Part shown: positions 8,694-19,400 of the stretch, piece after piece
How the letters are laid out: each line of letters opens with the position of its first letter
Numbering within the stretch: the stretch's first letter is position 1
Origin: GCA-2746605 sp963710615
GTDB taxonomy: Bacteria; Bacteroidota; Ignavibacteria; Ignavibacteriales; Melioribacteraceae
Length of the DNA stretch: 64,000 bases
NCBI GenBank assembly: GCA_963710615.1
Contig: CAVQBF010000017.1
Span: forward strand, 62,001 to 126,000
Direction of reading: 5' to 3'
The notes under the pieces: model-generated
The model's database searches: none
Seen by the model: the letters and a program-made list of their open reading frames with translations, nothing else
Told to the model about the DNA's origin: nothing
Translations under genes and position numbers: made by a program

Positions 8694-9746
8694 CTACATA
8701 GTTTCTTCACTTATTAGTGGTATTTCTGCAATATATTTTTCTCCGGTAACTGAAAATTTAGGTTTCTCTTCTCGCAGCAATTCATAGCGCTTAATTAGAT
8801 TGGATAAACCAATTCCCTTAGATTCAATATTTTTTAATTTTAGCTGAAGATTATTTTCAACTATAATGTAATCACTTTTATCATAAATTTTAATTTCCAA
8901 TGGACTACTGCTGGAAACCTTATTATGCTTGAAGCAATTCTCAAGTAGTGCCTGTAGTGCAAGTGGCGGGACTAAATATTTCAGTTTAACAGCATCAACA
9001 TTTATATCCACAATAAGGGCATCATCAAACCTAATTTTTTGAAGATATAGAAAAGAGCGTGCAAAGTCTAGTTCTTCCTTTAATTCAACAAGTGGATTTT
9101 CTATAACATCAAGGGTGTATCTATAAACAGAAGAAAACTCATCTACAAAGCTTTGAGCTTTTTTCGGCTCATTTTTAATTAATGAAGAAAGCACATTTAG
9201 ACTGTTAAACAGGAAGTGAGGGTTGAGTTGATTTTTTAATGTTTCAAATCTTATTTGTGTATTTTCTTTCTCTAGTTCTTCTGACTTAATTTTCGACTCC
9301 TGACCCCGTTTAAACCATGCAAATGCTTCAATAGCTAGCATAACTATAATGTTAATAATGATAGTTATTAGTGAATTATTGATAATATGTTTGAATAATC
9401 CATCTTGATAAGGGAATAAATAATTAGAGAAAAGTGTTGTAATAGATCCAACAAAAACACCAGCTAGTGCAGCTAGAATTAATTCTATTGGAATCCTTTG
9501 AGGAAGTTTCTTCGGTATTGGGAATATCCTATCAAGGAAGTTTATAGAAAAAAGATTTATATAAACAATAATTATCCCAAACATTGAAGTTAATGTAGCT
9601 CCAATTAGTAACCTGGTAAGAAAGTTTAGTAAACTAGGGACTTCAATATATCCAGTAAGTTGATTGTAGATAATAATTATTAGCTGAATTAAGACAGCAA
9701 CTGATATAATTGTAATTGTCAGATATTTATTTAATTTCATTTTCAC
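8694..9746 (-). CDS. LytS-type sensor histidine kinase
   Basis: A 350-residue inner-membrane kinase with four hydrophobic segments in the first 145 residues and no obvious extracytoplasmic sensor domain. The His_kinase (PF06580) motif LKNQLNPHFLFNSLNVL places the phosphorylated His at residue 177. The ATP-binding part has LVPPLALQALLENCFKHN and KGIGLSNLIKRYELL. It reads into the response-regulator gene and forms an ordinary two-component pair. What it senses cannot be deduced; the lack of a sensor domain suggests a membrane or partner-protein cue. Confidence 0.93.
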   Translation of the reverse strand: MKMKLNKYLTITIISVAVLIQLIIIIYNQLTGYIEVPSLLNFLTRLLIGATLTSMFGIIIVYINLFSINFLDRIFPIPKKLPQRIPIELILAALAGVFVGSITTLFSNYLFPYQDGLFKHIINNSLITIIINIIVMLAIEAFAWFKRGQESKIKSEELEKENTQIRFETLKNQLNPHFLFNSLNVLSSLIKNEPKKAQSFVDEFSSVYRYTLDVIENPLVELKEELDFARSFLYLQKIRFDDALIVDINVDAVKLKYLVPPLALQALLENCFKHNKVSSSSPLEIKIYDKSDYIIVENNLQLKLKNIESKGIGLSNLIKRYELLREEKPKFSVTGEKYIAEIPLISEETM

Positions 9747-9803
9747 ACTTTAAAATTCGTTAAAAACTAATTAAGATGCTCCACTAATCATTCTTTCTAT
9801 AAT

Positions 9804-10232
9804 TTATATTGGGGATTTTACTGAATTGGGAAAAAATAAGTCACGGTATCTCAATCCACCATGAATTGCAAAAACGAAATATAGAATAATAAAAAGGGCA
9901 TCAATAATGCCTGTGAACCAAAATGTTGATGGAAAATCTTGCACAAAAAGTATATATGAATAAAGCTGAACTACATAAAATGACCTACCGATAATGAGAC
10001 ATCCAACATTAAAAGCATACCGTTCAATATTCTTTGCAGAAAGAAACTGTAAGTAAGCGAAGCAAATAAAGAACGATCCAAGAAAAACTGAGAAGAAAGG
10101 ATCAATATGGGGATTATCAATTTTTCGATCTGTTCCAATAAAAAATAAATATTGAACTGCAGCTATTGTATCCCAAATTCCACTTGAGAAAAATATTACA
10201 GCTAATGTCTTTAATGATTTATTATTGCTCAT
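9804..10232 (-). CDS. hypothetical four-helix membrane protein
   Basis: A 142-residue protein with about four predicted transmembrane stretches (near 10-30, 47-64, 75-97 and 105-127) and no recognised domain. Its ATG overlaps the stop of the 86-residue gene upstream (…AATGAGCAATAA), and AAGAGGATTA precedes it, so the two are probably translated together. It lies 57 bases before the LytS kinase gene on the same strand and may belong to that transcript. Function unknown. Confidence 0.7.
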   Translation of the reverse strand: MSNNKSLKTLAVIFFSSGIWDTIAAVQYLFFIGTDRKIDNPHIDPFFSVFLGSFFICFAYLQFLSAKNIERYAFNVGCLIIGRSFYVVQLYSYILFVQDFPSTFWFTGIIDALFIILYFVFAIHGGLRYRDLFFPNSVKSPI

Positions 10233-10482
10233 TTAATCCTCTTATTTTTATTTTTCTAATTAATCTTACAAATATCGCGACGATAACCCCAGAAAGAGCT
10301 AATATTAACCCGATTTCACATTCCTCTATCGTTCCAATAATTTTAATTAAAATTTCTGTATCCTTTTTCATTACAAAATCAAATTTTTTCAAATCAGCAA
10401 AGAAAAGTCGATTTGGATAAATCAATTTGTTGGGAGTCATAAAACCAGGGAAAATATTAAAAATATTTAAATACATATACAC
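10222..10482 (-). CDS. small hypothetical membrane protein
   Basis: An 86-residue protein with one hydrophobic helix near residues 52-74 (ECEIGLILALSGVIVAIFVR) followed by a basic tail. The first ATG at 10482 gives an unremarkable N-terminus; a start at the internal Met 38 (MKKDTEILIKIIGT) is also reasonable. The 11-base overlap with the next gene supports that it is a real coding frame. No family recognised. Confidence 0.5.
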   Translation of the reverse strand: MYMYLNIFNIFPGFMTPNKLIYPNRLFFADLKKFDFVMKKDTEILIKIIGTIEECEIGLILALSGVIVAIFVRLIRKIKIRGLNEQ

Positions 10483-10540
10483 ACCGAATTCTTAACAAAC
10501 ATTTACTTCTAATTTTCTAAACTGTTATAAATTATTGTTA

Positions 10541-10571
10541 AAAAAAGGAGAGCATAAATGCTCTCCTTTTT
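10541..10571 (-). terminator. rho-independent terminator of the barrel gene
   Basis: The stem AGGAGAGCAT/ATGCTCTCCT with an A/T-only loop is followed on the minus strand by a run of T. It lies 9 bases after the stop codon of the outer-membrane barrel gene. Confidence 0.8.
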
Positions 10572-10579
10572 ACTGGTAT

Positions 10580-11159
10580 TTAGAAAGCCCAGCTTAAACC
10601 AAGACCAGCGGTAAGATAATTCAGATCAAGAGACATATTACCAGTTGAAGTATCAATATCTCTTGACAAAGAATGGTATCTGATGCTAGGAAGCAAACGT
10701 AATTGTTGACTAATTTTAAATTCTAAACCTAGCCTCAACCTGCCAACCCATACCATGTCCGGAGTCGATAATAATATCTCCTTCATTGTTTTCTATTTCA
10801 ATATGATTATATATTCCTCCAGCTCTTACTAAGTAATTTAATCTTGAGTCTCCTATTGGATGAATAAATTGTAAACCAAAAGTATATCCGGTTTCCTCAA
10901 AATCTAAATCTGATCCTGCAAATGACTGATCTGCAGAAAATTGATTCCAGCCCCAGCCAGCATATGCTGAAAGGTGAGGCATTAAGCGATATGCAAATGT
11001 TCCTTCAAAGCCGAATCCAGCTCCAAGCTCTGCATCTCCAAGATCTTCAGTAGAATATGAAGCACCACTTCTAAATTCAAAACTCCAGCGATCTTCTGAT
11101 TGAGCAAATAAAGAAAAGCTAATAAATAACATGGTTAATATTATTGTTCTGGTTTTCAT
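10580..11159 (-). pseudogene. outer-membrane beta-barrel protein, interrupted by a single-base frameshift
   Basis: Two adjacent reading frames join into one protein of about 192 residues. The first part starts at the ATG at 11157-11159, preceded by GGAGATGACATA as ribosome site. It has a signal peptide (MKTRTIILTMLFISFSLFAQ) and alternating beta-barrel strands, and ends in the wrong frame after WQVEA near 10725. The second part continues in the other frame (LEFKISQQLRLLPSIRYHSL) and ends with the classic terminal barrel strand LGLSWAF. Removing one A from GCTAGGT restores VEAGLEFK. It is a small OmpW/OprF-N-like barrel by appearance only. Either a recent pseudogene or a base-calling error; the intact terminator and ribosome site argue for recent or artefactual damage. 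Confidence 0.8.
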
Positions 11160-11610
11160 TATGTCATCTCCATTTTTATTGATGTTTGAGTAATTGTTAA
11201 TCTCTGTGTCAAACATAATTTCAATAACATGACAAATCAAAAATAAGGCGACGAAGGTGTTTTTTTCAGGGATGAAAGTGTTTTATCAGCGATGGATTGT
11301 AATACCTACAATATGAATTCTATCATTCTGTGGCTAAGGATTCATAAAACCTAACTTTCTTCACATTATAAGAATTCCAAAAAAGTTATTTGGTATTCAC
11401 GCAAATATTAAATGTCTCAAGAAAATATTTAGGTATTTAGGAAAATGTGGTTGATGTGTGCCATTGATTGTTTAACTATTTTAACTCATTTAACAAAAAT
11501 GAAGATATCGTAATGATAATTTATTAAATTAAAATTATAAACGCACAAATAATTTTATACTCTACTTGAAAATAGAATTCTAATCAACTTAAGAATCCCA
11601 TAATTCATTC
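11160..11610. other. intergenic region, upstream of barrel gene and downstream of GH3 gene
   Basis: About 450 bases without a convincing gene. The right half (11300-11610) is AT-rich and featureless to my reading. The left part holds the imperfect direct repeat described at 11262-11295. No hairpin terminator for the GH3 operon is obvious. Confidence 0.5.
11262..11295. promoter_or_regulatory. tandem imperfect direct repeat, candidate LytTR operator
   Basis: TTTTTTCAGGGATG (11262-11275) and TTTTATCAGCGATG (11282-11295) match at 12 of 14 positions with a 20-base period, about two helical turns. They lie about 100-135 bases upstream of the barrel-gene start codon. LytTR response regulators bind direct repeats with this kind of spacing, and a LytS/LytTR pair lies 1.5-3 kb away, so the barrel gene may be a target. 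This is inference from spacing only. Confidence 0.35.
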
Positions 11611-13830
11611 TTATTCAATAATTTCAATCGCAGCTGATATTAAATCAGCACTGCTTCTTCCAACAAAAACATCAAACCTACCCGGTTCAATTATCTTGTT
11701 GAGATTAATGTCAAGAAAACTAAAATCATTTCTATTAAGAATAAACTCGACTGTTTTTTTCTTTTTTGCCTTTATATATATTTTTTTAAATCGTTTTAGC
11801 TCCAGTATTGGTCTTGTTACAGATGCTACTTTATCCTTAACATACAACTGAACAATTTCCTCGCCATCATAGTCACCTACATTTTCAATATCTACAGTAA
11901 TATAAAGATCATTTCCAATGAAGACATCAGAACTGAGTTTCAGATTTGAATAATGAAAATTAGTGTAACTCAAGCCATGCCCAAATGGGTAAAGAGGCGT
12001 TACATCCTCATCCAAATATTTTGAGGTAAATTTATATTCTGTTGGTGGTCGACCAGTATTTTTATGAGAATAATAAAGAGGTATTTGACCAACACTTCTT
12101 GGAATAGTTACCGGAAGTTTTCCGGAGGGATTACAATATCCAAGTAAAACTTCGGCAATGGCATTGCCTGACTGATTTCCTAGGTACCAGCCTTCGAGAA
12201 TTGTAGAAACATTTTCAGCCATCCAGGGGATAGCTAAAGGTCTTCCTGCCATTACAACTACTATAAGGTTTTTATTTACTTTATATAATTCTTTTATCAA
12301 CTCCAATTGCATTCCTGGCAGATTTAGAGTTGCTCGACTTGCAGCTTCACCACTCATACTTTTTGGTTCACCAACTACAGCAATTACTAAATCGGCCATT
12401 TCAGCCGAACTTATTGCATCAGTGATATTAGTATTAAACGGACTGTTAAAATCACACCCTTCAAAATAATTTAGCGTAACATCTTTATTTAGGTAATTTT
12501 CTAATCCCTCATAAATCGATACAACATTATTAGGATCCCCATTACCTGCCCACATGCCCAACAAATCTTCTTTTTTATTTGCAAGTGGACCTATTAAAAC
12601 TATAGACTTAACTTTATCATTGATCGGCAATAGACTATTTTCGTTCTTCAGAAGCACTATTGATTCTTTGGCCAATTTCAAAGCAATACTATCTCTAAAT
12701 GATTTTGATGGCATATTATTTCTATAATATTCTATATCGACATAAGGATTGCTGAATAGTCCAAGACGATATTTAAGATCCAGTACTTCACGTACAGAAT
12801 TATCTAGTTGTTCTATCTTAATACTTCCTTCTTTTATCAGATTAGCCAAATTTGGTAAATACACATTACCTACTAATGTATCTCCCACCATATCAATATC
12901 AACCCCTGCATCAAAGCCTCTGAAAGCAGCTTGCTTCTTATCTCCTCCAATACCGTGTGCAACTAGTTCACCTATTGCATCAAAATCGCTAATTACAATG
13001 CCCTTAAATCCCCACTCTTCTCGTAATATTTTCTTAAGTGTATATGAGTTTGCTGATGCGGGAACACCATTTAAATCATTAAATGCACTCATAATTGTTT
13101 CAACTCCAGCATCAACAGCCGCTTTGAAAGGAGGCAGATAAATCTCTCTTAATTCTCTATCTGAAATATCTACTGAATTATAATCTTTACCACCTTTTGC
13201 ACCTCCGTAAGCAACAAAATGTTTTGCGCATGCGGCAATTGAATACTTATCAGATATATTTTTCCCCTGAAACCCTTTAACTCTTGCCGCAGAAATAATA
13301 CTTCCTAAATATGGGTCTTCTCCAGAGCCCTCCATTATTCTTCCCCAACGTGGATCACGTGCAATATCAACCATTGGGGCATATGTCCAATGAGTACCTT
13401 GTGAGGCAGCTTCGAAAGCGGCAATTCTAGATGCTTGTTCAATTAGTTCTGGATTCCAGCTTGATGCTTCAGCAAGCGGAATAGGAAAAATCGTATTATA
13501 TCCATGAATAACGTCATTTGCAAACAGCAATGGTATCTTTAGACGACTTTCTTCAACAGCAATTTTCTGCAATATATTTGCTTCTTTCGCTCCTACTGTT
13601 CCTAAAAGGATAGACCCGATCTTACCTTTTCGAATATAATCTTTGTGAAATTTATTAGGACCGACAACTTGAACTAACTGGCCAACTTTCTCATCTAAAG
13701 TCATCTTTGCTAAAAGTTCATTAAGAAAACTAATGCGCTGTTTTTCAAGCTTATCGGTCACAGCTATCTGAGATTTACTAATACTACAAAAAATAGTGGT
13801 TATTAAAAAAAAGGATATCCAAAATTTCAT
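11611..13830 (-). CDS. secreted GH3 beta-glucosidase (BglX-like)
   Basis: A 739-residue glycoside hydrolase family 3 enzyme with a signal peptide (ending near SISKSQ). Domain order: TIM barrel (about 30-370), alpha/beta sandwich (about 385-600) and a fibronectin-III-like C-terminus (about 640-735). Substrate-site motifs are visible: NDVIHG, the KHFVAYGGAKGGKDYN loop and the nucleophile in ISDFDAIGEL (Asp282). It releases terminal beta-linked glucose from oligosaccharides, probably in the periplasm. It is the last gene of the long minus-strand glucan locus and follows a GH144-like lipoprotein by 62 bases. GH3 plus PF10091 enzymes plus GH94 is a combination known from beta-1,2-glucan (sophorooligosaccharide) pathways, but linkage specificity cannot be read from the sequence. 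Confidence 0.93.
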   Translation of the reverse strand: MKFWISFFLITTIFCSISKSQIAVTDKLEKQRISFLNELLAKMTLDEKVGQLVQVVGPNKFHKDYIRKGKIGSILLGTVGAKEANILQKIAVEESRLKIPLLFANDVIHGYNTIFPIPLAEASSWNPELIEQASRIAAFEAASQGTHWTYAPMVDIARDPRWGRIMEGSGEDPYLGSIISAARVKGFQGKNISDKYSIAACAKHFVAYGGAKGGKDYNSVDISDRELREIYLPPFKAAVDAGVETIMSAFNDLNGVPASANSYTLKKILREEWGFKGIVISDFDAIGELVAHGIGGDKKQAAFRGFDAGVDIDMVGDTLVGNVYLPNLANLIKEGSIKIEQLDNSVREVLDLKYRLGLFSNPYVDIEYYRNNMPSKSFRDSIALKLAKESIVLLKNENSLLPINDKVKSIVLIGPLANKKEDLLGMWAGNGDPNNVVSIYEGLENYLNKDVTLNYFEGCDFNSPFNTNITDAISSAEMADLVIAVVGEPKSMSGEAASRATLNLPGMQLELIKELYKVNKNLIVVVMAGRPLAIPWMAENVSTILEGWYLGNQSGNAIAEVLLGYCNPSGKLPVTIPRSVGQIPLYYSHKNTGRPPTEYKFTSKYLDEDVTPLYPFGHGLSYTNFHYSNLKLSSDVFIGNDLYITVDIENVGDYDGEEIVQLYVKDKVASVTRPILELKRFKKIYIKAKKKKTVEFILNRNDFSFLDINLNKIIEPGRFDVFVGRSSADLISAAIEIIE

Positions 13831-13892
13831 AGTTTTATCTTTTATTAAACATTATTAAGTTTATATAATATTCGTTCAATTTTCGGTTAAGT

Positions 13893-15287
13893 CTAATCCT
13901 GATAAGAAAAATCTAAAACGCTTAAGCCTCTTTTAATAACCGGATCTTTCATCATGTATCTCCAAACGAATCCATTTCTTAAATTTTCAATCATTATTAC
14001 TATTGGTCCTTGATCAAGTCCAAGATAATCTTCAGCATACCAATCAACTGTAGGGTTGAATGCATCTTTAAACCCATATTTTCCCCACAATCCTTTTTCC
14101 CCATAAACATCATAAATATTCTTAAGAGTAGGAATTACTATTTCCGGTTCAAATACAATGGCACCACCTGTTGCAGTTGGGGCTATTGTGCCATCGTCAT
14201 CAGTCCATTCTTTGGCTCCAGTAGTACCACGTGCGCTGTAACCACGCATAGGTTCTCCATTCAAGATATAGTCATTTCCAGGTCCATCACAAGCACTTAA
14301 TCCCCAAGTTAAGGAATCATAACCGATGAAATTATTTGGATTTTCTATTGCATACATTCTTTGCGTAAGTAATGCTCTCCTCGAATTTTCAAAATAATCC
14401 AAATCTTTACCAATCATATACTTATCTTTCAATCCTCTAAAATCAACAAACATTTGAGAATATTGATGTCCAAATAATGGGCCGAATGGAACATGCACCA
14501 AACCTGGATATGGTTCTTCAAATCTATATTCACTCAACCAGACGTCATAAGCTTTTACAGCATCTTTATATCCGCTTCCCGCAGCAAGTATATAGAGAAA
14601 CAATCCTTCATTTAAACCTGTCCACCCCCAATGTTTTAAACCCTTTTCAGGACTCCAAGCCATTGATAATGAGCCACCAAATCTTTCCACTCCATCAGGA
14701 ATGGTAAACAAATCCCAATTGATTCTTTGGGTTAATGAGTCTGATAATTCTCTAATTTCTTTTTCCTGCTGATCCTTACCAATATAATATTGAGATGCAA
14801 ATCTAATCCCTGCAATTAACCATGCTGTATCTATTGAAGATAGTTCACAATTCCAAACTCTCTCACCTCTATCCATCCCTATAAAATGATAATAAAATCC
14901 TTGGTATCCCGTAGCATCTGGTTTCGCACTTTGCTCAGAATGATAAAAAAATCTAAGAGCACTTAGAGTTAATTCGCATGCTTTTTGCCTAGATATCCAT
15001 TTTTTTTCTGCACCGATTGCCCATACAGGTATTGCCCACCCAACAGCTGCTATACTCGCCGGTGAATCATTAGTACTCCTATCTTTTACTAGTCCATTTT
15101 TCGGATTAATTTCATTTAAAAAGTATAGGAAAGACCGGTATTGTAATGTATCTAAAAATGTCTCTTCTTCGCTTGTTGCTTTGTATTCTACTCCATAATT
15201 TTCCGGCTGATTTTCGTTATTCATCATGCAAGATGAAACGAAAACAGTAAAATAGATTATGGCTAAATAAGTCACTGCTCTAATCAA
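13893..15287 (-). CDS. lipoprotein of the PF10091 glucoamylase family (GH144-like)
   Basis: A 464-residue protein with a lipoprotein signal (FTVFVSSC, lipidated Cys near residue 20), then one (alpha/alpha)6-type domain. Family landmarks are LSSIDTAWLIAGIRFA, WGWTGLNEGLFLYILAAGS, FGHQYSQMFVDFRGLKD, NFIGYDSLTWGLSACDGP, DGTIAPTATGGAIVFEPE, YGFKDAFNPTVDWYAEDYLG and LDQGPIVIMIENLRNGF. This family includes GH144 endo-beta-1,2-glucanases. The lipid anchor places it at a membrane surface. It sits between PorV-like and GH3 genes and is expected to cut a glucan to oligosaccharides for the GH3 enzyme or importer. The enzymatic linkage is inferred from family and neighbours, not shown. Confidence 0.9.
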   Translation of the reverse strand: MIRAVTYLAIIYFTVFVSSCMMNNENQPENYGVEYKATSEEETFLDTLQYRSFLYFLNEINPKNGLVKDRSTNDSPASIAAVGWAIPVWAIGAEKKWISRQKACELTLSALRFFYHSEQSAKPDATGYQGFYYHFIGMDRGERVWNCELSSIDTAWLIAGIRFASQYYIGKDQQEKEIRELSDSLTQRINWDLFTIPDGVERFGGSLSMAWSPEKGLKHWGWTGLNEGLFLYILAAGSGYKDAVKAYDVWLSEYRFEEPYPGLVHVPFGPLFGHQYSQMFVDFRGLKDKYMIGKDLDYFENSRRALLTQRMYAIENPNNFIGYDSLTWGLSACDGPGNDYILNGEPMRGYSARGTTGAKEWTDDDGTIAPTATGGAIVFEPEIVIPTLKNIYDVYGEKGLWGKYGFKDAFNPTVDWYAEDYLGLDQGPIVIMIENLRNGFVWRYMMKDPVIKRGLSVLDFSYQD

Positions 15288-15453
15288 ACTGAAATCTCCA
15301 ATGAATATAAACTATTATTAAAAAATATTGATCGTAGTATTACTTTTTGCTACTTGTTTAATTCTAATTACATTTATCCAATTTAATATCTCAAACAAAC
15401 TAATTGAATAAGAATTATTCGTTAAAATATTTAATTAATATTGATTTTAACTT

Positions 15454-16482
15454 TTAAAAACTAACGCCAACAGTGAATCTATGAACGTTTTCAAGTCTTC
15501 CATAATCAGCCCATGCATAATCAAATTTGAATAGGTAACTAATTAATTCCGCATTAATTCCAGCTCCTAAAACAAGACCACCCTCCGAATCCTCCAGAAA
15601 TAATCCTCGATAACCCCCTCTAAGAAAAACGTAATTTGAAAGTTTTACTTCAACACCAGTATTTATACTTTCAACATTGTCATTGGGATGAACAGCATCA
15701 ACAGATAAAGTAGCCATATAGTCATCAGAAAATATGAATGGATAAGAAACTCCAACTCTAAAAATAGTAGGTAGTGCATATTCATCTGTACGTAATTCTG
15801 CAGGGAGACCGTCATTATCTCCAAATTTGTCCGGATCAAAGTCAAAATCAATGTATAGATCTCTTCCGGAGTACCCGGCACGCGGACCAAAATTAGAAAC
15901 GCTTGCACCTAATTGTAAACTATTTTCTGCAACCTGATATAGCACACCCATACTAAGAGCAAAATTTGAATAACTACTATTCCATATACTTTCAGAAATG
16001 TAGCTTGCTTGAAATCCTACAGATACTCGTTCAGTTAACATTAAAGAATAACCCAAACCTATTGATGTATTTGAAACACTAAATCGTTCACCTGTCCCTT
16101 CTGGATTGTTGACCGTCCTGACGTCCATTTCACCCGAGTTAAGAGATATTAAATGTAGGGAAATATTTCCAATATTTTGTATGGGTACCGCAAAAATTGC
16201 ATAGTTATAATCTATATTGGCTAACCATTGAACGTGGCTAAATTGAAACTCCATTCTATCCAATCTACCAAGGCTTCCTGCGTTATAGAATGCAAGTGAC
16301 GCTTCCCCCGATAGTGAAGCACCAGCACTAGCAAGAGCAGATATTTTAGCACTAGGTCCAATTTTTAAAAATTGTCCAATAGTTGTGCCTGCTTTACTTT
16401 GTCCAGATACAGTTGAAGTAAAAAACACTGCAGTAGTAATTATTACAAATATAATTTTAGAGAATACCATATTTTTATTCAT
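15454..16482 (-). CDS. PorV/PorQ-family outer-membrane protein
   Basis: A 342-residue barrel with a signal peptide (cleavage near STVSGQ). It opens with the family hallmark FLKIGPSAKISALASAGASL and FYNAGSLGRLDRMEFQFSHVQWLANI, then amphipathic strands to a terminal VHRFTVGVSF. PorV-like proteins act as shuttle or attachment partners of type IX secretion; in Ignavibacteria they commonly follow a large secreted protein gene, as here (17-base gap to the 1089-residue protein). A direct role in exporting the locus' sorted glycan-binding proteins is inference. Confidence 0.88.
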   Translation of the reverse strand: MNKNMVFSKIIFVIITTAVFFTSTVSGQSKAGTTIGQFLKIGPSAKISALASAGASLSGEASLAFYNAGSLGRLDRMEFQFSHVQWLANIDYNYAIFAVPIQNIGNISLHLISLNSGEMDVRTVNNPEGTGERFSVSNTSIGLGYSLMLTERVSVGFQASYISESIWNSSYSNFALSMGVLYQVAENSLQLGASVSNFGPRAGYSGRDLYIDFDFDPDKFGDNDGLPAELRTDEYALPTIFRVGVSYPFIFSDDYMATLSVDAVHPNDNVESINTGVEVKLSNYVFLRGGYRGLFLEDSEGGLVLGAGINAELISYLFKFDYAWADYGRLENVHRFTVGVSF

Positions 16483-16499
16483 TTCCGTTACCCTAAATT

Positions 16500-19400
16500 T
16501 TACTTAACAATTGCAAACTTGCCAATAAAAGAATCAACATCATCCGCTTCAACATGGAATATATACAACCCAGGAGCTATTTCTAAATTATCCTTTGTTC
16601 TCAAATCCCAAGCTACAATACCTTTATTAATATTTCCATCGTGTCTTAGTGTCTTCACTAATTCACCGGTTACTGTATAAATTCTAATTACTGAATTGTT
16701 GGCAATATTTCTAAACTCTATTCTCCTTTCACCTCTTCCGGAAACTGCAAACCTTTGCGGTTCAAAACTTGCCGCTCCAACGTATGGGTTAGGTACTACA
16801 TAAGGATTTTCTGCAATATCGTTTTTAAGAGAATCTGAATCTATTCCCCAACCCTGAGTAAAGAATGTAAATTCATCCTCAGATGAAAAGGGGATACTAA
16901 GTTTCAAGTTATAAACATCACCATGACCGGGAAGAACAATCGCTCCTCTTGAAGCTTGATTTGTCGTATCTAACTTTATACGCCAAGTAATTACTTCTTT
17001 GGTTGGATTATCTTTTGCATATGTTAATACCTGGATAACGTCTTGAAAATCTCCAAGTGTACTATCACCATCAACGTCGGTAAACTTAAAATCAAGCTGT
17101 TTATCACCATCATTTGTTTTAGCAATTATTTTAAATTTTGTCGGAATTCCTGGGAAAAAGAGTGATCCTTTTGATGTATCAATTGCTTGATCACTAAAGA
17201 TAATTTCTAAGTCTGCAGGGTAGCCTTCTCTTTTTAGATTTATTGGAAGACCACCTGAATTATAGGTAAAAGATAACTCTACGGTAGCATTGCTTGATTC
17301 TGTAAAACCTGAATTAGCGGGATCTTTCTCCACAAAATCTGGGGTAGTTACTATTGGAATAATCCCTTTTCCACTAATTCCAGTTTCTTCACCATTCCAA
17401 ATATTTCCTGTTGAAAATAGAGTATCGCCTGATGTTATATCAACGAAATTATAAAATTCAGCGTGAATACTGTCTTCATGTGAAGTAAATCCAATTCTAA
17501 ATTCGTGATTATCTGGAACAAGCTCCGAATTTAAGATCTTTATACTAACTGTACCTGATCCACCACCTGCAGAGTGTTGCAAGCTGGTAATTTCAGCTTC
17601 TTTAAAACCAACAACAGGTTTATTTGGCCTAACTTGTACAACATTTTTTGCCAATATTATTCCACCCCGCAATGTTTGACTGACAGATATGGCATTTTCA
17701 GAAGGGTAAATTAATAAAGAATCTGAACCGTGATCATATGCAGTAATAGCATAAAAGTAAGTCTGTCCATTTATAACATCATGATCTGTGTACGAGTGTG
17801 TTAGTCCAGTTTCATCTCCTAAAAAGTATGCAACACCTTCAACATCAACTTCTGAAAATCCATAAATTCCATTTTTTAGGTCGAATTGAGCGATAGGTTT
17901 ACCATTCCCAATTGGTCTGGAACCAGTGGCAGTATAAACTACTTGTGGATCTAGAAATGTCGGATCGGTACTTCTATATATTCTATATCCCTCAAAATCA
18001 TTTTTTAAGGTAATGGGATCAAATCCCCTTTCTGCCCTATCATCCCATGTCAAGGTCACAAATCCATCTCCCTCATAAGCTGTCAATGCGGGAACTGGCG
18101 GCGGAACTGCAAATCTATAATTCGCTTTGTAAATTTGAGAAACAACTCGTAATGTATTTTCTAGTTCCCTTAAGTTTCGTCCAAAGCCTTGTGCCAAACT
18201 AAATCTTTCAGTTTTACCAACATCTAAAACAAATGTCCCGGAAGCAAATAAAAACCCAATGTTGTAATTTTGAACTAATGGAAGATCAAATGGATCATTA
18301 GAAGTGAATTTTTCGTATAATCTTTCCGGCCAATTCTCTTGAGATGTATAAAATACTATCCCATCAACTGCATCTGGCGGAGCACCAGCACCTGCCTTAA
18401 TTCTATTCATCTTAAATCCGGTTAAACCAATTTGATCAGATTCATCGACATCGGTTTTGTCAAAATTTGGTTCACCAAAAGTAGGGATACCATCATTTTC
18501 ACCAGTATCTGGTTCGTTGTTTTCATCAGCAAATACACCATCAGCACCAGTATCATGAAACTCTGCTACCCAATCCATATCTTCATCACCTGTCCACCAA
18601 AACCCTTGTTGATATGCAGGTCTTGTTTCGAGAGGGCCTTGAAAGAATTCTTCAAAAGTTAATATATCATAATTGGCCTCGACCCAGGCTTTAATGTTTT
18701 CCTGACCAGTAATTAGTTGACCCGGACCACTATCACGGAGTTCATCTACTATACCATTGAGATCATTATCAATAAAGTCAGTTCCATTACCTGGAGTTTC
18801 TAAGTATGAATAACCCAAATAACCAGTTTTTCCCCTTACACCATTACCATTTACATCCCATGTATAAACTACATTCAATCCGATGGTCTTTACAAAGCTT
18901 GCATTGTCATCATCCGATTCAGGAACATTATCGACACCCACACTTGATCCTCCAACACCGGAGTCTAAATAGATCCCAAAAATCATGTTGTTATCATATT
19001 TTGTAGTACCCTCATTAGTTATATCATAATGCCAAAATAATACATCCCCTGCCTGAGGATTTGCCCATTGAAAACCTCTTTGCTCTACTTTTAATGCTAA
19101 GCCCCTTCTAGTCTTATCCCTAGAGTCTGGGAAAAAATTCCAAGCATCATAATAATTATCATCATAAACAACAAAGCTCTCTTGGTCAGCTCCCGGTGCT
19201 TTACCGAAGTAACCGTTCCATGAACCTGACCAACCGGGATCATCCATATCATTTAATTTATCAATCCATTCTGCAGGCCAAGTCCTTGAATCATGACTTA
19301 GAGCAGGAGATCTATTAACGTTAATATTCACATCGGCTTCAAAATATCCAGGTCTTGGTTCAAACCTCATTATTCTTTCAGGATTTAGTGGACTTCTAGC

